Assembly (NCBI RefSeq): GCF_000187245.1
Contig: NC_027861.1
Location: 930,001 to 994,000, forward strand
Direction of reading: 5' to 3'
Source: Ogataea parapolymorpha DL-1
Taxonomy: Eukaryota > Ascomycota > Pichiomycetes > Pichiales > Pichiaceae
DNA length: 64,000 nucleotides
The notes under the pieces are model-generated. The model worked only from the letters and a program-made list of their open reading frames with translations, did no database searches and was not told where the DNA came from. Made by a program: the position numbers and the translations under genes. Shown one piece after another: positions 9,269-18,493 of the stretch (the stretch's first letter is position 1; each line of letters begins with the position of its first letter).

Positions 9269-9555
9269 AATGGACGGGGAACAGAACAGGACAAATTTCT
9301 GACTATATCTTTTTTTTTATTCGCTGTGCCACTTCTCGGTAGGGTAAGGAAGGCGGGCTAGAATGGCCACCTACGAGACATCTGCGGCGAAAGTGGTTTA
9401 GAGGCCAGCAACTTGTCTCAACACTATCAGATGATCACAATTAGCCCTGCCACTGCTTCTTGGCACGCAACCATACCTATTTTAACTCTCCGCCGGTTTT
9501 GCTCGTCGACGCGACGCTTGACGAACTTTTTCCACCACTTTTTCGTATATTAATC

Positions 9556-9822
9556 ATGAGCAGTGTTCCAGGAGGTGCAAAGACATTGGCCAAGAGAAAG
9601 GCCACGCAAGAAAACAAGCTCAAGCAGCAGCTACAGAGCCAGCCAACATCCACACGGGCTGCTGGTGCTGGCGGCTCGTCGTCCACCATGCTGAAGATTT
9701 ACACCGACGAGTCGCAAGGCTTCAAGATCGATCCGCTCGTCGTGCTTGTTCTGGCCGTTTCCTTCATCTTCTCGGTTGTCCTGTTGCACGTGCTGGCAAA
9801 GCTGACCGGCAAGTTCTTCTAA
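9556..9822 (+). CDS. SBH1: Sec61 beta subunit (Sbh1/Sbh2)
   Basis: I set the start at the ATG at 9556 (88 residues, MSSVPGGAKTLAKRKATQ), the normal size and N-terminus for Sec61 beta; the open frame upstream of it has no family match. The cytosolic part is polar and contains the conserved segment MLKIYTDESQGFKIDPLVV just before a single C-terminal membrane helix (about 62-83) that makes it a tail-anchored protein. Known role: a non-essential subunit of the Sec61 translocon in the ER membrane that helps with co-translational import. The gene ends 45 bp from the converging AIM10 stop. Confidence 0.92.
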   Translation: MSSVPGGAKTLAKRKATQENKLKQQLQSQPTSTRAAGAGGSSSTMLKIYTDESQGFKIDPLVVLVLAVSFIFSVVLLHVLAKLTGKFF

Positions 9823-9867
9823 TGTTGCTGGCGGGGCGTCCAAATAAATATACTAATATATTTTTAT

Positions 9868-11478
9868 TTACATGACACTCAGTAATTTGTGCACAATTTG
9901 CGGTCCTTTTTCCACGTCGACGACCAATTTGTCGACGCCATTCTGCTGCTGGACTTCCGACTCGAGCTTCCCGAGGTCGCGACGGAGCCCGCGCAGCTCA
10001 ATCTCGATTTTCGGGTACTGTTTGCCGATAATTACCTGCAGAGGCGTGCCCAGCCTTTTAGACCGCGCCAATTTCTCGCCAAGGTGGCCCTCTGTGGCGT
10101 CGACGCGGTACCGCAGCCCGTCCAGCTGCGAACAGAATTTTTCCACTGCTCCAAGGTCGCCCGTGTACGACCCAGCCACGACAATGTCCACTTGGATAGG
10201 TGCCACGCTGGCCGGCCACCGCAGACCGTCTGCGTCTCTTGTGACTTCTGCAATGGCCGCAACTAGCCGGCTCACGCCAATTCCATAGCAGCCCATTTCG
10301 TAGTGCTGTCTGCGACCCTCAGAATCCACAAATCCAGCGTCCAATGGCTCACTGTACCGTTTGCCCAGATAAAACGTGTGGCCAACTTCAATTCCCTTGA
10401 AACTTTTCAGTTTTCCTGCCTCGCACAGCGCACACCCATCGCCGGCCTGCGCCTCTGTCAGCGGAACGCCCTCAAAGGTGGTCATTCGCGACCGAGAATA
10501 GGCCACCTCCAAGTCTGGTAGCAGCGTGCCGGGGCCCACGCCAACGTCCATAATCCGGATAATGTTCCTGAACTCGTCGTCGCCAGATCGCTTGTACGTC
10601 TGCACGGCCTCCTCGGAGCTGATGTCCGTGCGCAACTCCACCAAATCTTCGTCCTTTAGGAATTTAAAGTTCACCGTCCTGCCTTTAGGATAATAGATTA
10701 GGCACAGATCGTTTTCCCTCGTCAGATGGTAACTCACCTCTGCCTCGTCAGCAAAATGGCCTTCCGTAATGTGCGGCCTCACCCGCTCGACGTTGCCCAC
10801 AACACCGCACGCGTCGCACTCCAAAAGGGTGTCCTCGCCCGATTCGCTCAGAAAATGCCACTCGTAACTTAAGTCGCCACCAATCGCGCCAGAATCCGCA
10901 TTGGCCTTTACAAACGGCACATTAAGCTCCTTGAAAATGTCGTAGTACACCTGGTTCATTTTTTCAAACGACCGCAGTGCGCTGGACTGGTCCACGTCGA
11001 ACGAGTACGCATCTTTCATCACAAATTCCCGGCCGCGCAGAAGCCCGCCTCTGGGACGTTTTTCGTTCCTATACTTGCGGCCAATTTGGTAGGCAATCAC
11101 AGGCAGCTTCTTGTAACTGTCGGCCGTCCGCTGGACCAGTTGTGTCATTTCCTCCTCTGCCGTAGCAGCAAGACAGAAATCGCCCACTTTGAACAGCTCG
11201 TCGTTCTGCCAGCGCCCGGTTTTGTCCCAAAGCGACTGGTGTGACATCACAGACAACGACACCTCCTGACATCCGGCCTTGTCGTGGTGTTTGCGGATGA
11301 TCTCCTCGATGTTGCGGATCGTAGACAGCCCCAACGGAAGCCAATGCGTCAGCCCGGCATTCGGCTGGCTCACGTAGCCGGCCTTCATCAGCAGTTCTGT
11401 TGTCGTCAGATCGGCAATGTTCTTGGCAAGTTTGCCCGTCGGAACCCCGAGAATCGTGGAATACAGTCGTCGTAGCAT
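9868..11478 (-). CDS. AIM10: mitochondrial prolyl-tRNA synthetase (Aim10)
   Basis: A 536-residue class II aminoacyl-tRNA synthetase of the bacterial/mitochondrial ProRS type. The short Arg-rich start (MLRRLYSTILGVPTG) looks like a mitochondrial presequence. The HWLPLGLSTIRNIEEIIR segment is motif 1, RKYRNEKRPRGGLLRGREF is motif 2, and CYGIGVSRLVAAIAE is motif 3. The last 130 residues are the anticodon-binding domain. It charges mitochondrial tRNA-Pro. The large editing insert of bacterial ProRS appears reduced, as is usual in yeast mitochondria. It starts 50 bp past the stop of the next gene upstream on the same strand. Confidence 0.88.
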   Translation of the reverse strand: MLRRLYSTILGVPTGKLAKNIADLTTTELLMKAGYVSQPNAGLTHWLPLGLSTIRNIEEIIRKHHDKAGCQEVSLSVMSHQSLWDKTGRWQNDELFKVGDFCLAATAEEEMTQLVQRTADSYKKLPVIAYQIGRKYRNEKRPRGGLLRGREFVMKDAYSFDVDQSSALRSFEKMNQVYYDIFKELNVPFVKANADSGAIGGDLSYEWHFLSESGEDTLLECDACGVVGNVERVRPHITEGHFADEAEVSYHLTRENDLCLIYYPKGRTVNFKFLKDEDLVELRTDISSEEAVQTYKRSGDDEFRNIIRIMDVGVGPGTLLPDLEVAYSRSRMTTFEGVPLTEAQAGDGCALCEAGKLKSFKGIEVGHTFYLGKRYSEPLDAGFVDSEGRRQHYEMGCYGIGVSRLVAAIAEVTRDADGLRWPASVAPIQVDIVVAGSYTGDLGAVEKFCSQLDGLRYRVDATEGHLGEKLARSKRLGTPLQVIIGKQYPKIEIELRGLRRDLGKLESEVQQQNGVDKLVVDVEKGPQIVHKLLSVM

Positions 11479-11528
11479 GGTGGTTTTCTAAGTGATTTTC
11501 AAATATTTTTCTATCATTCCAGTATATA

Positions 11529-13013
11529 TTACGTAATCAGTGTCCCCTGGTTCTTGAGGAAGTAAATGTGTTCCTTTACAACGTCGCCCATTTCGTCGTT
11601 GCCGATGCTTTCAAACAGCCTGAAGCCCTTGAAGTCCTTGACAAGCAGTTCGTGGATCAAGGTCCAGACCCGCAGCTCGAGGTCGACCTTAATTCCCTTC
11701 TTTAGAGTTACCATGCCGCCCGCGTTGCTATCTTTCTTGGCGTCTCTCATGATCTGCCACGATCTGCGTCTGGTGTTGGTCTGTTGGTCAAAGAAGTACG
11801 CTTTTGTGAGCTTGTCGACCTGGAGTTTTGGGTAGTTGCAATGGAAAAACGCATATTTGTGCACGTCGTCCGGGTCGATCTGGAGAATGGACTGGCCGTG
11901 GAACAGATTCTGACTGTCGATGTATCCGACAATCTTAGTCTTGATGCCGGTCATCAGGAATGATCCCTCGTCGGTGACTCTGCTAGCCAGGTAAAACGTT
12001 TCCTTGTCTCCTTCTCCAGGAAAGCCCTGCGAAAACAGCGGATAGAAGAAGTCTGGGCCATGGAGGTTGTAGTAGTAGGCCAGAAGCAGGGTTTTGAAAT
12101 GTGTTTTTTTATTCACCATGATCTGGCCAGACTCGACTGAGGGCGTGGCCGCGATGATGTGACTATGGCGGTCGAGGCCGCTAGATCTGTAGAAGGCCGG
12201 GTGGGTGGACCGTTTCCAGAAATCGGGCCAGCACACCATGCCGTGCTTGTTATACTTTTCACCCTCGAAGAGCTTGGACGGTTGTTCGAGTGGGATGTTG
12301 TCCGAGTCCAGATACAGCACATTGTTGAATTTGGTGAGCAGCAACGCCAATGCTTTGTATTGGTATCCACTGAGCTTGGACACGGCGCGGGTGGACAAAT
12401 AGTTGTTGAAGTAGGAGCACGATACGTCGGGGAACACCATGGATATCTTGTTGCAATATTGGTCGTTTTTGTCGTAAAAAGGGATAAAGATCTCGATCGG
12501 AGTCTCGTCCTTGAGCTCGTCGCGGATAAATTTGATCGACAGAATTGTGAGCCAGTAGTACTCCTTGCCGGAGACGTACACGATTCCGGCGCTTTTCTCG
12601 TCGTAGTGGTTGGCGTACAAGTCCTGGAAACTGCGGAAAAGCGAGTTTTTCTCGGTCAGATACGTCTCCATCAACAAAGAATGGACCCTTGTCAGCTCCT
12701 GCTCCTGGTCAGCCGTGATAGATAGCAGATTGTTGAGCTCGTTCTGCGCAAGGTTGTTTTCGTTCTCGTCGTAGCCGTAGTACTGCCAGTGGTTGCGTGG
12801 CTCCTCTTTATACGAGGTAAATCTGTCGCATTGGAGACCCAATTTATTTGAAAACAAGGAAGTTACTCGCGAAACAAGGTGGGCATTAGTCTTCTGCTGC
12901 TGGGTCTTGAGGGCAGGGTTCCGCAGCACAACGTACGCCGTCACTAACAGCACCGCGCACAACGCGTAGGACGCGAGCAGCCGCTTTCGAAGCAGCCTTG
13001 GCGGGAATCTCAT
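11529..13013 (-). CDS. MNN2/MNN5-like alpha-mannosyltransferase (GT71), Golgi type II protein
   Basis: A 494-residue protein with a short basic cytosolic tail (MRFPPRLLRKR), one signal-anchor helix at about 11-29, and a luminal catalytic domain. The core motif NNVLYLDSDNIPL (with the DxD-type Asp-Ser-Asp) followed by YNKHGMVCWPDFWKRSTHP is characteristic of the fungal GT71 family that includes Mnn2, Mnn5 and the Mnn1 group. In S. cerevisiae, Mnn2 and Mnn5 add alpha-1,2-mannose branches to the outer chain of N-glycans. The exact linkage and acceptor cannot be read from sequence, so no gene symbol is given. Its divergent neighbour is the LEA-like gene. Confidence 0.75.
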   Translation of the reverse strand: MRFPPRLLRKRLLASYALCAVLLVTAYVVLRNPALKTQQQKTNAHLVSRVTSLFSNKLGLQCDRFTSYKEEPRNHWQYYGYDENENNLAQNELNNLLSITADQEQELTRVHSLLMETYLTEKNSLFRSFQDLYANHYDEKSAGIVYVSGKEYYWLTILSIKFIRDELKDETPIEIFIPFYDKNDQYCNKISMVFPDVSCSYFNNYLSTRAVSKLSGYQYKALALLLTKFNNVLYLDSDNIPLEQPSKLFEGEKYNKHGMVCWPDFWKRSTHPAFYRSSGLDRHSHIIAATPSVESGQIMVNKKTHFKTLLLAYYYNLHGPDFFYPLFSQGFPGEGDKETFYLASRVTDEGSFLMTGIKTKIVGYIDSQNLFHGQSILQIDPDDVHKYAFFHCNYPKLQVDKLTKAYFFDQQTNTRRRSWQIMRDAKKDSNAGGMVTLKKGIKVDLELRVWTLIHELLVKDFKGFRLFESIGNDEMGDVVKEHIYFLKNQGTLIT

Positions 13014-13423
13014 GGGGGAAAGAATACGAAAATTTTAGGGCCCCAGAAAAATATCTAGATCCACCAACTACGCTGAGGGGACCATATCAGCCGATTTGTG
13101 TATGAATTTGTGTTTTGAATTGTATTGAATTATGCTGAAGTATGGTACAGGTGGGGATCTGAAACCGGCTGCGACAGTCGCCGTGTCCGGTCGATCGACG
13201 GCACCTCGCCACGGCAGGCATGTCCGCCTCAGCGGGACCTGTGGCGACCCAGATCGATCGAAAGTGGCCGAATTCTCGCGCTGCGAATCAGATTGCCCAC
13301 GTTGGTAAACAATGTCGTCATATAATTGCTCTCGCGCAACCGAATTTGCGGTCGATTGCTCGCAGCAATTTTAGCCGGGTATATAAACCTCGGCCTTCCC
13401 CACTGTCTCTGTATAGTATCGTC
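13014..13423. promoter_or_regulatory. 410-bp divergent promoter with TATA box and stress-type element
   Basis: This gap separates two divergent ATGs. On the LEA-like side there is a clear TATATAAA at 13380-13387, 37 bp before the ATG at 13424. An AGGGG stress-response core is at 13076-13080. The short element is common by chance, but it fits a stress-type gene. No small gene is visible. Confidence 0.5.
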
Positions 13424-13858
13424 ATGTACAGAACCGCATTAAGAACCGTCAGAACCGTCCGCCCTGCAAACACATTGATGATCCAGCAGCGTTATCGCGG
13501 CGGAGTCGTTGACAGCACCAAGGAAGTGCTCAAAGACATCAATCTCAAGGTTGGAAAGACTCTCGCCTCAGGACTTGACAAGGCCGAAGATGTGGCCGAG
13601 ACAGTCAAGGAGGAGGTCTCCACCGTCAAAGACAAGGTTGCAGACAAAAAAGACGACCTATCGCAGAAGGCGTCCGAGAAAGCATCCCAGGCAAAACAGG
13701 ATGCTTCGCAGGAAGCTGCCGAGCTGAAGGAGACCCTCCAGTCCAACAAAGATAACGTCAAGCGGGAAGTGAAAGAGAACTTCAAGGGCTATGATAGTCT
13801 GCAAGATAAGGGCTCCAAAATTGAGCGCGAACAACAAAGACCCGACGACGGAGTGTAG
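13424..13858 (+). CDS. small mitochondrial LEA-like (group 3) protein
   Basis: I chose the ATG at 13424 (144 residues), because it lies 37 bp after a TATATAAA box and begins with an Arg-rich, acid-free presequence (MYRTALRTVRTVRPANTL, then QQRYRGG). The open frame reaches back to 13220, but that part spans the promoter. After the presequence the protein is almost entirely hydrophilic amphipathic helix, rich in Lys, Glu, Asp, Ala and Ser, with 11-residue periodic segments (SEKASQAKQDA, AELKETLQSNK) like group 3 LEA proteins. It has no Cys or Trp. I do not recognise a named orthologue. A desiccation or heat protectant of the mitochondrial matrix or inner membrane is an inference from composition. 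Confidence 0.65.
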   Translation: MYRTALRTVRTVRPANTLMIQQRYRGGVVDSTKEVLKDINLKVGKTLASGLDKAEDVAETVKEEVSTVKDKVADKKDDLSQKASEKASQAKQDASQEAAELKETLQSNKDNVKREVKENFKGYDSLQDKGSKIEREQQRPDDGV

Positions 13859-13891
13859 CTGCGTACGTTTATAACGGTCAATAACATTTTG

Positions 13892-15313
13892 TCATTTTTT
13901 ATTCTGGCCTCTTTTCATCTCCGCCACGCTGAGCGTCGGCTGCACGATATCGATGATCTTGAGCACTTTTTTCGGTCCTGCCGGGCTCGAAACGGCGCGG
14001 TTTCGTTGGGCCAGTTGCTTGATAGTCTGGTTCCCCGTATATATGTGGTGTTTAAGAATCTTTTCTGTTTCTGTCTTGCGCTTCTCCAACTGGGCCACTT
14101 TCTCGCTCAGCGCCTTGACCTCCCCACGGAACATGTCCAGCACTTTGTCGTCCGTGTCGATCAGGCCCTGTTCCTGCTTGAAAGCGGCTGCCGTGGTGTC
14201 CACTTGGTCTTTGAACCGCAAGTCTAGTTTCGTTTTCGAGGCAAAGTCCATGAACCGGTCTTTGCTCTTAATATGCTCTGGAAGGGCCCCCACAACTGAC
14301 TCGACCACGGCAGTCAGCGACGTGATCTCCTGGTTTGCAGAATCCAACTTTTCCTGCAGCTTTCTGGTCTCCTCGTGGCTGCTCTCAAAACTTTTATTTT
14401 GGGCCTCCAGTTGCTTCTTTAATGCCTCGTTTTCGCTGCGGAGCAACTCGTAGCTCTCGCTCATACGCCCAACACGCTGCTCGAGCAGGCCGGATTTTTC
14501 CTGCTCGTTGGACTTCTCCTTTTCTAGGCGCACCTTCTCCAGCTCCAGCTCTTCGACCTGCTGTCTGAGTTGAGTCACCTGCTCGCTCAGCGGCGGCGCG
14601 TCATCGTCGATTGTGTCTGGAAAGCCGTCGTCCAGCGCCTTCCCAGTCGACGTGTCCGGCGTGAACACGCCATTCTCCTTTTTGGGTGAATATCCGATAA
14701 ACGAAAGGGCCGAACTAATGGACATGCGCGCGGCGTGGTTCGCCGAATTGGCCGGCGGCGTGGCTGGCGACACTTTCCGCAGACCAGGCGTGATGATCCT
14801 ATTGGGCATATACTGCGCAGCAGCGGGCCCGGCGCCGGGCGAAGGAGCATACTTGTTGTATTCAGGATTAAATGTGGCCGGCGAACCAGAAAACGTGGGC
14901 GACCGATTCGCCGGCAGAGAATGCTGAGAGCCGCCGTACGGGCTGCCCGGCTGGTGGAAATCGTGGTATCCGTACGGCAGGGACGAGTTTGACGCGCTTC
15001 CGACACTCGCCATAGACTGGACTCGCGATCCGTAATTACCCATCCCAGGAGCAAACGGAGGAGTCATAGCAGTCGTGGAAGAGCTGCCCGACGCGTTCAT
15101 ATCGCCAAGCAACATGGTTTTCGGCCGGTGCTTCTTTTTTTGCTGCTGTTGGATGTGTGCAGAAAGCGATGTCTGGCGAAGTCCGGCACGCTGGATGGTG
15201 GACATGTTGTCGTCGTACGCGTCAACAAAGGCCGTAGGCGCGACATGGAGCATCGTGGGCGGCAGGCCGCCTTGTTCGTGGTACTCTGGGTGAGTACGGG
15301 TGGCGGCGTTCAT
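13892..15313 (-). CDS. coiled-coil protein with disordered N-terminus, function unknown
   Basis: A 473-residue protein starting at the ATG at 15313; a longer frame begins at a GTG and is not used. The first 200 residues are disordered, rich in Ser, Pro, Gly and Tyr (AANRSPTFSGSP-like stretches), with several SP sites that could be phosphorylated. Residues about 237-330 form a heptad coiled coil (LRQQVEELELEKVRLEKEKS). A mixed helical part follows, with a second coiled coil near 390-425 and a basic C-terminus (MKRGQNKK). I do not recognise the family; a cytoskeletal, spindle-pole or polarity scaffold would fit, but this is only suggested by the layout. Its stop converges on the LEA-like gene with 33 bp between. 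Confidence 0.7.
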   Translation of the reverse strand: MNAATRTHPEYHEQGGLPPTMLHVAPTAFVDAYDDNMSTIQRAGLRQTSLSAHIQQQQKKKHRPKTMLLGDMNASGSSSTTAMTPPFAPGMGNYGSRVQSMASVGSASNSSLPYGYHDFHQPGSPYGGSQHSLPANRSPTFSGSPATFNPEYNKYAPSPGAGPAAAQYMPNRIITPGLRKVSPATPPANSANHAARMSISSALSFIGYSPKKENGVFTPDTSTGKALDDGFPDTIDDDAPPLSEQVTQLRQQVEELELEKVRLEKEKSNEQEKSGLLEQRVGRMSESYELLRSENEALKKQLEAQNKSFESSHEETRKLQEKLDSANQEITSLTAVVESVVGALPEHIKSKDRFMDFASKTKLDLRFKDQVDTTAAAFKQEQGLIDTDDKVLDMFRGEVKALSEKVAQLEKRKTETEKILKHHIYTGNQTIKQLAQRNRAVSSPAGPKKVLKIIDIVQPTLSVAEMKRGQNKK

Positions 15314-15578
15314 CACGTGTGGCCATCTACCAAACGGGATTCTGGTGCTAATCTGGCCTGTACCAGTTCGGGCGAACTATTTTTTTTTGGAACCTCGGCA
15401 GGGTGTGAGAGCGCGCACGCAGCCAAATGCGCGTGTGCGCGCATACACCATGCGTCCTATCAGGTCACGTGACCGGGCCCCATTGCTAGGAGCGCAATTG
15501 TTTGGCGCGATGCCTCTGCGATACGCAGCTGATGCGGCAGGCTGTGTGGCCGTCCTACACAGCCTCCTGGGCCGAGAG

Positions 15579-16208
15579 TCAAGTACTATTGTGTTTGGCG
15601 GAACATTTCTGTATGTGGCGCTGGTATCTGTCGGATCTGTCGTGGCGTTTGCCGCAGTACGCACAGCGGTACTTGTCGGTGTGACCAATCATGTGTCTGT
15701 TGAGGTTTTCGCGTGAGCTCATCACCTTGTCGCAGTGGTCACATCTGAATACCAGCTTTTCACCCTCGTGAACTTTACGACAGTGCTCTTTGAGCCTGCT
15801 TCTCCGCGTGAAAGAGCTTGTGCATTGGCTGCATCTAAATTTTTTCAATGCTGTCGGGTCGGTGCCGGGAAATGTAGGCTGCTTTTCTCCCTCTGGTGAA
15901 GGAATATTGTGTATAGAAATTCGATGCTCGGTGGAGTACATGTTTTTCGTTGTGGGCGAGCTGGTGACGTACTGTGGTTGGGCTTGCTGAGAAGAAGCGA
16001 GGTACGTGCCGGCCGACGGGTCGTAGTCGCCCAAAATCATGTCTGTGGTGTAGTTGTCATAAAACTGCCATATTTGGGGCATATGCGTTACGGGACCTGT
16101 CTCGCGGTTTTGTTCGGTGCCCTGGTCCTGACTTGGCGGCGACGAGAGGTTTTCCGAGGACTGGTAGGGCGAGCGGATTAGGTTGGAGGACAGATGTGAT
16201 TGGTCCAT
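15579..16208 (-). CDS. C2H2 zinc-finger transcription factor with three C-terminal fingers
   Basis: The start is the ATG at 16208 (209 residues, MDQSHLSSNLIR). Three consecutive fingers occupy roughly residues 125-205. The first two are standard C2H2: FRCSQCTSSFTRRSRLKEH then FRCDHCDKVMSSRENLNRH. The third, YRCAYCGKRHDRSDRYQRH, ends with HIQKC, so its last ligand is Cys or it is C2HC. The N-terminal 120 residues are disordered, rich in Ser, Gln and Tyr, as in activation domains. No specific orthologue is recognised. The gene has long flanks on both sides (265 bp of 3' neighbour spacing and a 482 bp upstream region). Confidence 0.8.
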   Translation of the reverse strand: MDQSHLSSNLIRSPYQSSENLSSPPSQDQGTEQNRETGPVTHMPQIWQFYDNYTTDMILGDYDPSAGTYLASSQQAQPQYVTSSPTTKNMYSTEHRISIHNIPSPEGEKQPTFPGTDPTALKKFRCSQCTSSFTRRSRLKEHCRKVHEGEKLVFRCDHCDKVMSSRENLNRHMIGHTDKYRCAYCGKRHDRSDRYQRHIQKCSAKHNST

Positions 16209-16690
16209 GTCCAGCAGTATACTCACTAAAGATTAGGACAGCATATCGTGGGAAGGGCAAGCTGTGTATATATACAGTGCCAATCCTGGGAAGAAGTAAG
16301 CGATGGTGCGTATATTGTTGCAACAATAAAGAAGCAAATGTGACCGAATAATTTCCACTCCGAGAGACAATGCGAGGTACAACGTCTTAAGTTTTTGATG
16401 CATGGAAAACTTTAAAACTCTAACCGCGGCTTCTTTCAAACTTGATTTTTTCTTCGCTCCATAACGGTTGCATTCTTCGCGAGGTCCGGCCCGTCATCAC
16501 TTGCAGACAATCTTGGCATTTCAAAGAGTGGGCTCGATTGGTGGCTCCCATGCTCTGCACTGTGAATATCGAACGATTTTATGTATGCGTTATCGCATGC
16601 GGCACTTTGAAGCTAGTTTATTCAATGCCGCAAAATCCTATCTGCTAAATTTGCAATTATCGTACAGCCCTACAGAATACCCGCGGGTGC
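16209..16690. other. 482-bp intergenic region upstream of the C2H2 gene
   Basis: Non-coding stretch holding the promoter of the C2H2 gene and the 3' flank of the KTR gene. A TATATATA run lies near 16265-16272, about 60 bp upstream of the C2H2 ATG. No RNA gene or repeat is evident. Confidence 0.5.
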
Positions 16691-18403
16691 TCAGAGCGAG
16701 CCCAGCTTCTCTAGCTCCCCGCAATCGGCAGTGCTCAGCTTCCACTTGGACCCGTCGTTGTCGTGCTGCTCCAAATACTGTTCGTACATCTCCAGAGCGC
16801 GAGCCTCTATCGCGTCCAGATCCAGGGTCGCATTGGGCTCCCACTCGTCGGCAGTCAACTTCGCCCACAGTGCCACGCACGATCCCCCGGAATTTTCGAT
16901 CTCGGCATGATCTGCAGGACACTTACACCGACAACCCACCCCGACACCGCCATCTGACACCGGCCTGTCATATTTTGCCAGGTTGCGTTCATCGTTTTCG
17001 TGGTAAACGTTTTTGTATCGCGGGCCCGGCTTGTACGGCAGCTGGCGCGGCGAGTTTTTCGGACAGTGGCCTAAAGTCGAGTGTTTGTAGCCGATATCTC
17101 TAAAATAGTGAATTTCCGACAAATTGAGAAACATTCCTGCTCCAAGAGAGTGCACCGGAGCGTCTCCCCACCGTTCGATGAAAAACCCCTGCGACGACTC
17201 CAAATAGTCAAAGTACTGCTGGTACAGCTCCGATGTGAACAGGTCTGTGCGCGCGATCTCAAAGTTTGACCAGAAATGGCACATATTGTACTCTGTCCCG
17301 TCGAACTGGTCCTTGTTGACCATGTGCAGCCCGCGCTTGTTGCTATGATCCACGAGCCTATTAAGCGAGTGCTGGTCCAGCCGGGCCGCGTCCTCACCCG
17401 CTGTCTGCAACGCGTGGTACATTGGAACCCGCTCCTCGAGCTTTTTCCAAAAATCGCGTCTATTAGTGGTGCTCTTGTAGTGCTCACTGTTCTGGCCCTT
17501 GTACACGTCGAACCGGTCGACAAAAAAATCCCATGCGTCTGACAGCGGCACGTCGTGCTTTTTGATAAACGCGTTCGTGTAGCGGAACAGATTTGGCACC
17601 GTGTTGACCAGCTCTTTAATTGCCACCGTGAACCCGTATTTCTTGCCCCGCATTTGCATCTCCAGAAACGGGTCATATGTCAAGTCGCAGTAGAAGTCTA
17701 CATCCGGCTCCACGCGCCAATACCAGTCCAGTTTCCGCACGAGGGGGTGTTTGAAAAAGTAGCCGGAATAAAAACGGCACATATTATGATAGCTGGCAGT
17801 GTTGCCGTACATTATCTCACGGTCTCCCTGCGACTCGATAGCCTCCTTGAACAGCACAGGATTTGTCTGCTGCTCCTCAAAATTCCACCTCGCCGCCGGC
17901 ACTGTGCCGAAGCGCACAGGCCCGCTGCTCACTTGTGCTACTTTCTTCTTGAACTCCTGACTAAAACGTTCGTTATTGAGAAAAATCCACGGATAGTTGA
18001 ACCATTGGTTGAAGTGGCGTTCCAGCGACCTCATCGACGACACGACGCCATCAATCTCAGAGTTGCGCGCGAGAACAACAAACGCGGCGTTCATACGGGG
18101 GTTTTTCGCCTCGATAAGAGGGTCCCTGCACCCGCTCTCAAATACCGCGTCCTTGGCTGATATTATGGGCCGTTCCGACATGGGCACTTTTTGCAAGGCT
18201 TGTTTGGAAAATCTGTCTTCAAACTCCATCTGCACCAGACCGGCTAAGTCTAGAGAGTGATGAAAGAAAACGCGAACACCGAGGCTTGCCGCGGCCAGCA
18301 CCAGAATTAAAAGCATCCATGTCCGTATTATTACTCGTCTGTATACCCTGAATCGGTGATTCAGCAACGACAGCGCTTTGCGCTGCAACTCGTATAGTTT
18401 CAT
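16691..18403 (-). CDS. KRE2/MNT1 (KTR) family alpha-1,2-mannosyltransferase, GT15
   Basis: A 570-residue type II membrane protein from the ATG at 18403 (an upstream GTG in frame is ignored). A basic tail precedes one signal anchor at about 28-45. The GT15 core is complete: NAAFVVLARNSEIDG, WIFLNNERFSQEFKK, YWRVEPDVDFYCD (metal and donor site), YNMCHFWSNFEIA with the catalytic Glu, and RWGDAPVHSLGAG. A Cys-rich tail with CRCKCPADH follows and is typical of the group. KTR enzymes extend O-linked and N-linked mannans in the Golgi. It is longer than Kre2 (442 residues) because of the extra tail. The individual KTR paralogue cannot be fixed by eye. Confidence 0.88.
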   Translation of the reverse strand: MKLYELQRKALSLLNHRFRVYRRVIIRTWMLLILVLAAASLGVRVFFHHSLDLAGLVQMEFEDRFSKQALQKVPMSERPIISAKDAVFESGCRDPLIEAKNPRMNAAFVVLARNSEIDGVVSSMRSLERHFNQWFNYPWIFLNNERFSQEFKKKVAQVSSGPVRFGTVPAARWNFEEQQTNPVLFKEAIESQGDREIMYGNTASYHNMCRFYSGYFFKHPLVRKLDWYWRVEPDVDFYCDLTYDPFLEMQMRGKKYGFTVAIKELVNTVPNLFRYTNAFIKKHDVPLSDAWDFFVDRFDVYKGQNSEHYKSTTNRRDFWKKLEERVPMYHALQTAGEDAARLDQHSLNRLVDHSNKRGLHMVNKDQFDGTEYNMCHFWSNFEIARTDLFTSELYQQYFDYLESSQGFFIERWGDAPVHSLGAGMFLNLSEIHYFRDIGYKHSTLGHCPKNSPRQLPYKPGPRYKNVYHENDERNLAKYDRPVSDGGVGVGCRCKCPADHAEIENSGGSCVALWAKLTADEWEPNATLDLDAIEARALEMYEQYLEQHDNDGSKWKLSTADCGELEKLGSL

Positions 18404-18493
18404 TGCTGCAATCTCATTCACCTTGTTTAGTTTTTTTCAGTTGTTTCACTGGCGGCGCGGGTCGAAATATTTTTCAGAAATATTTCTTTACAG

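Noticed and set aside
8777..9361. 194-codon plus-strand frame
   Set aside because: Antisense to the low-complexity N-terminus of PIN4.
9460..9555. Upstream extension of SBH1
   Set aside because: Sec61 beta proteins are about 80-100 residues and start as at 9556; the extension has no match.
13220..13423. 68-codon extension of the LEA-like gene
   Set aside because: It spans the TATA box at 13380 and does not resemble protein; the ATG at 13424 gives a proper presequence.
17555..18160. 201-codon plus-strand frame
   Set aside because: Antisense to the KTR gene's conserved core.
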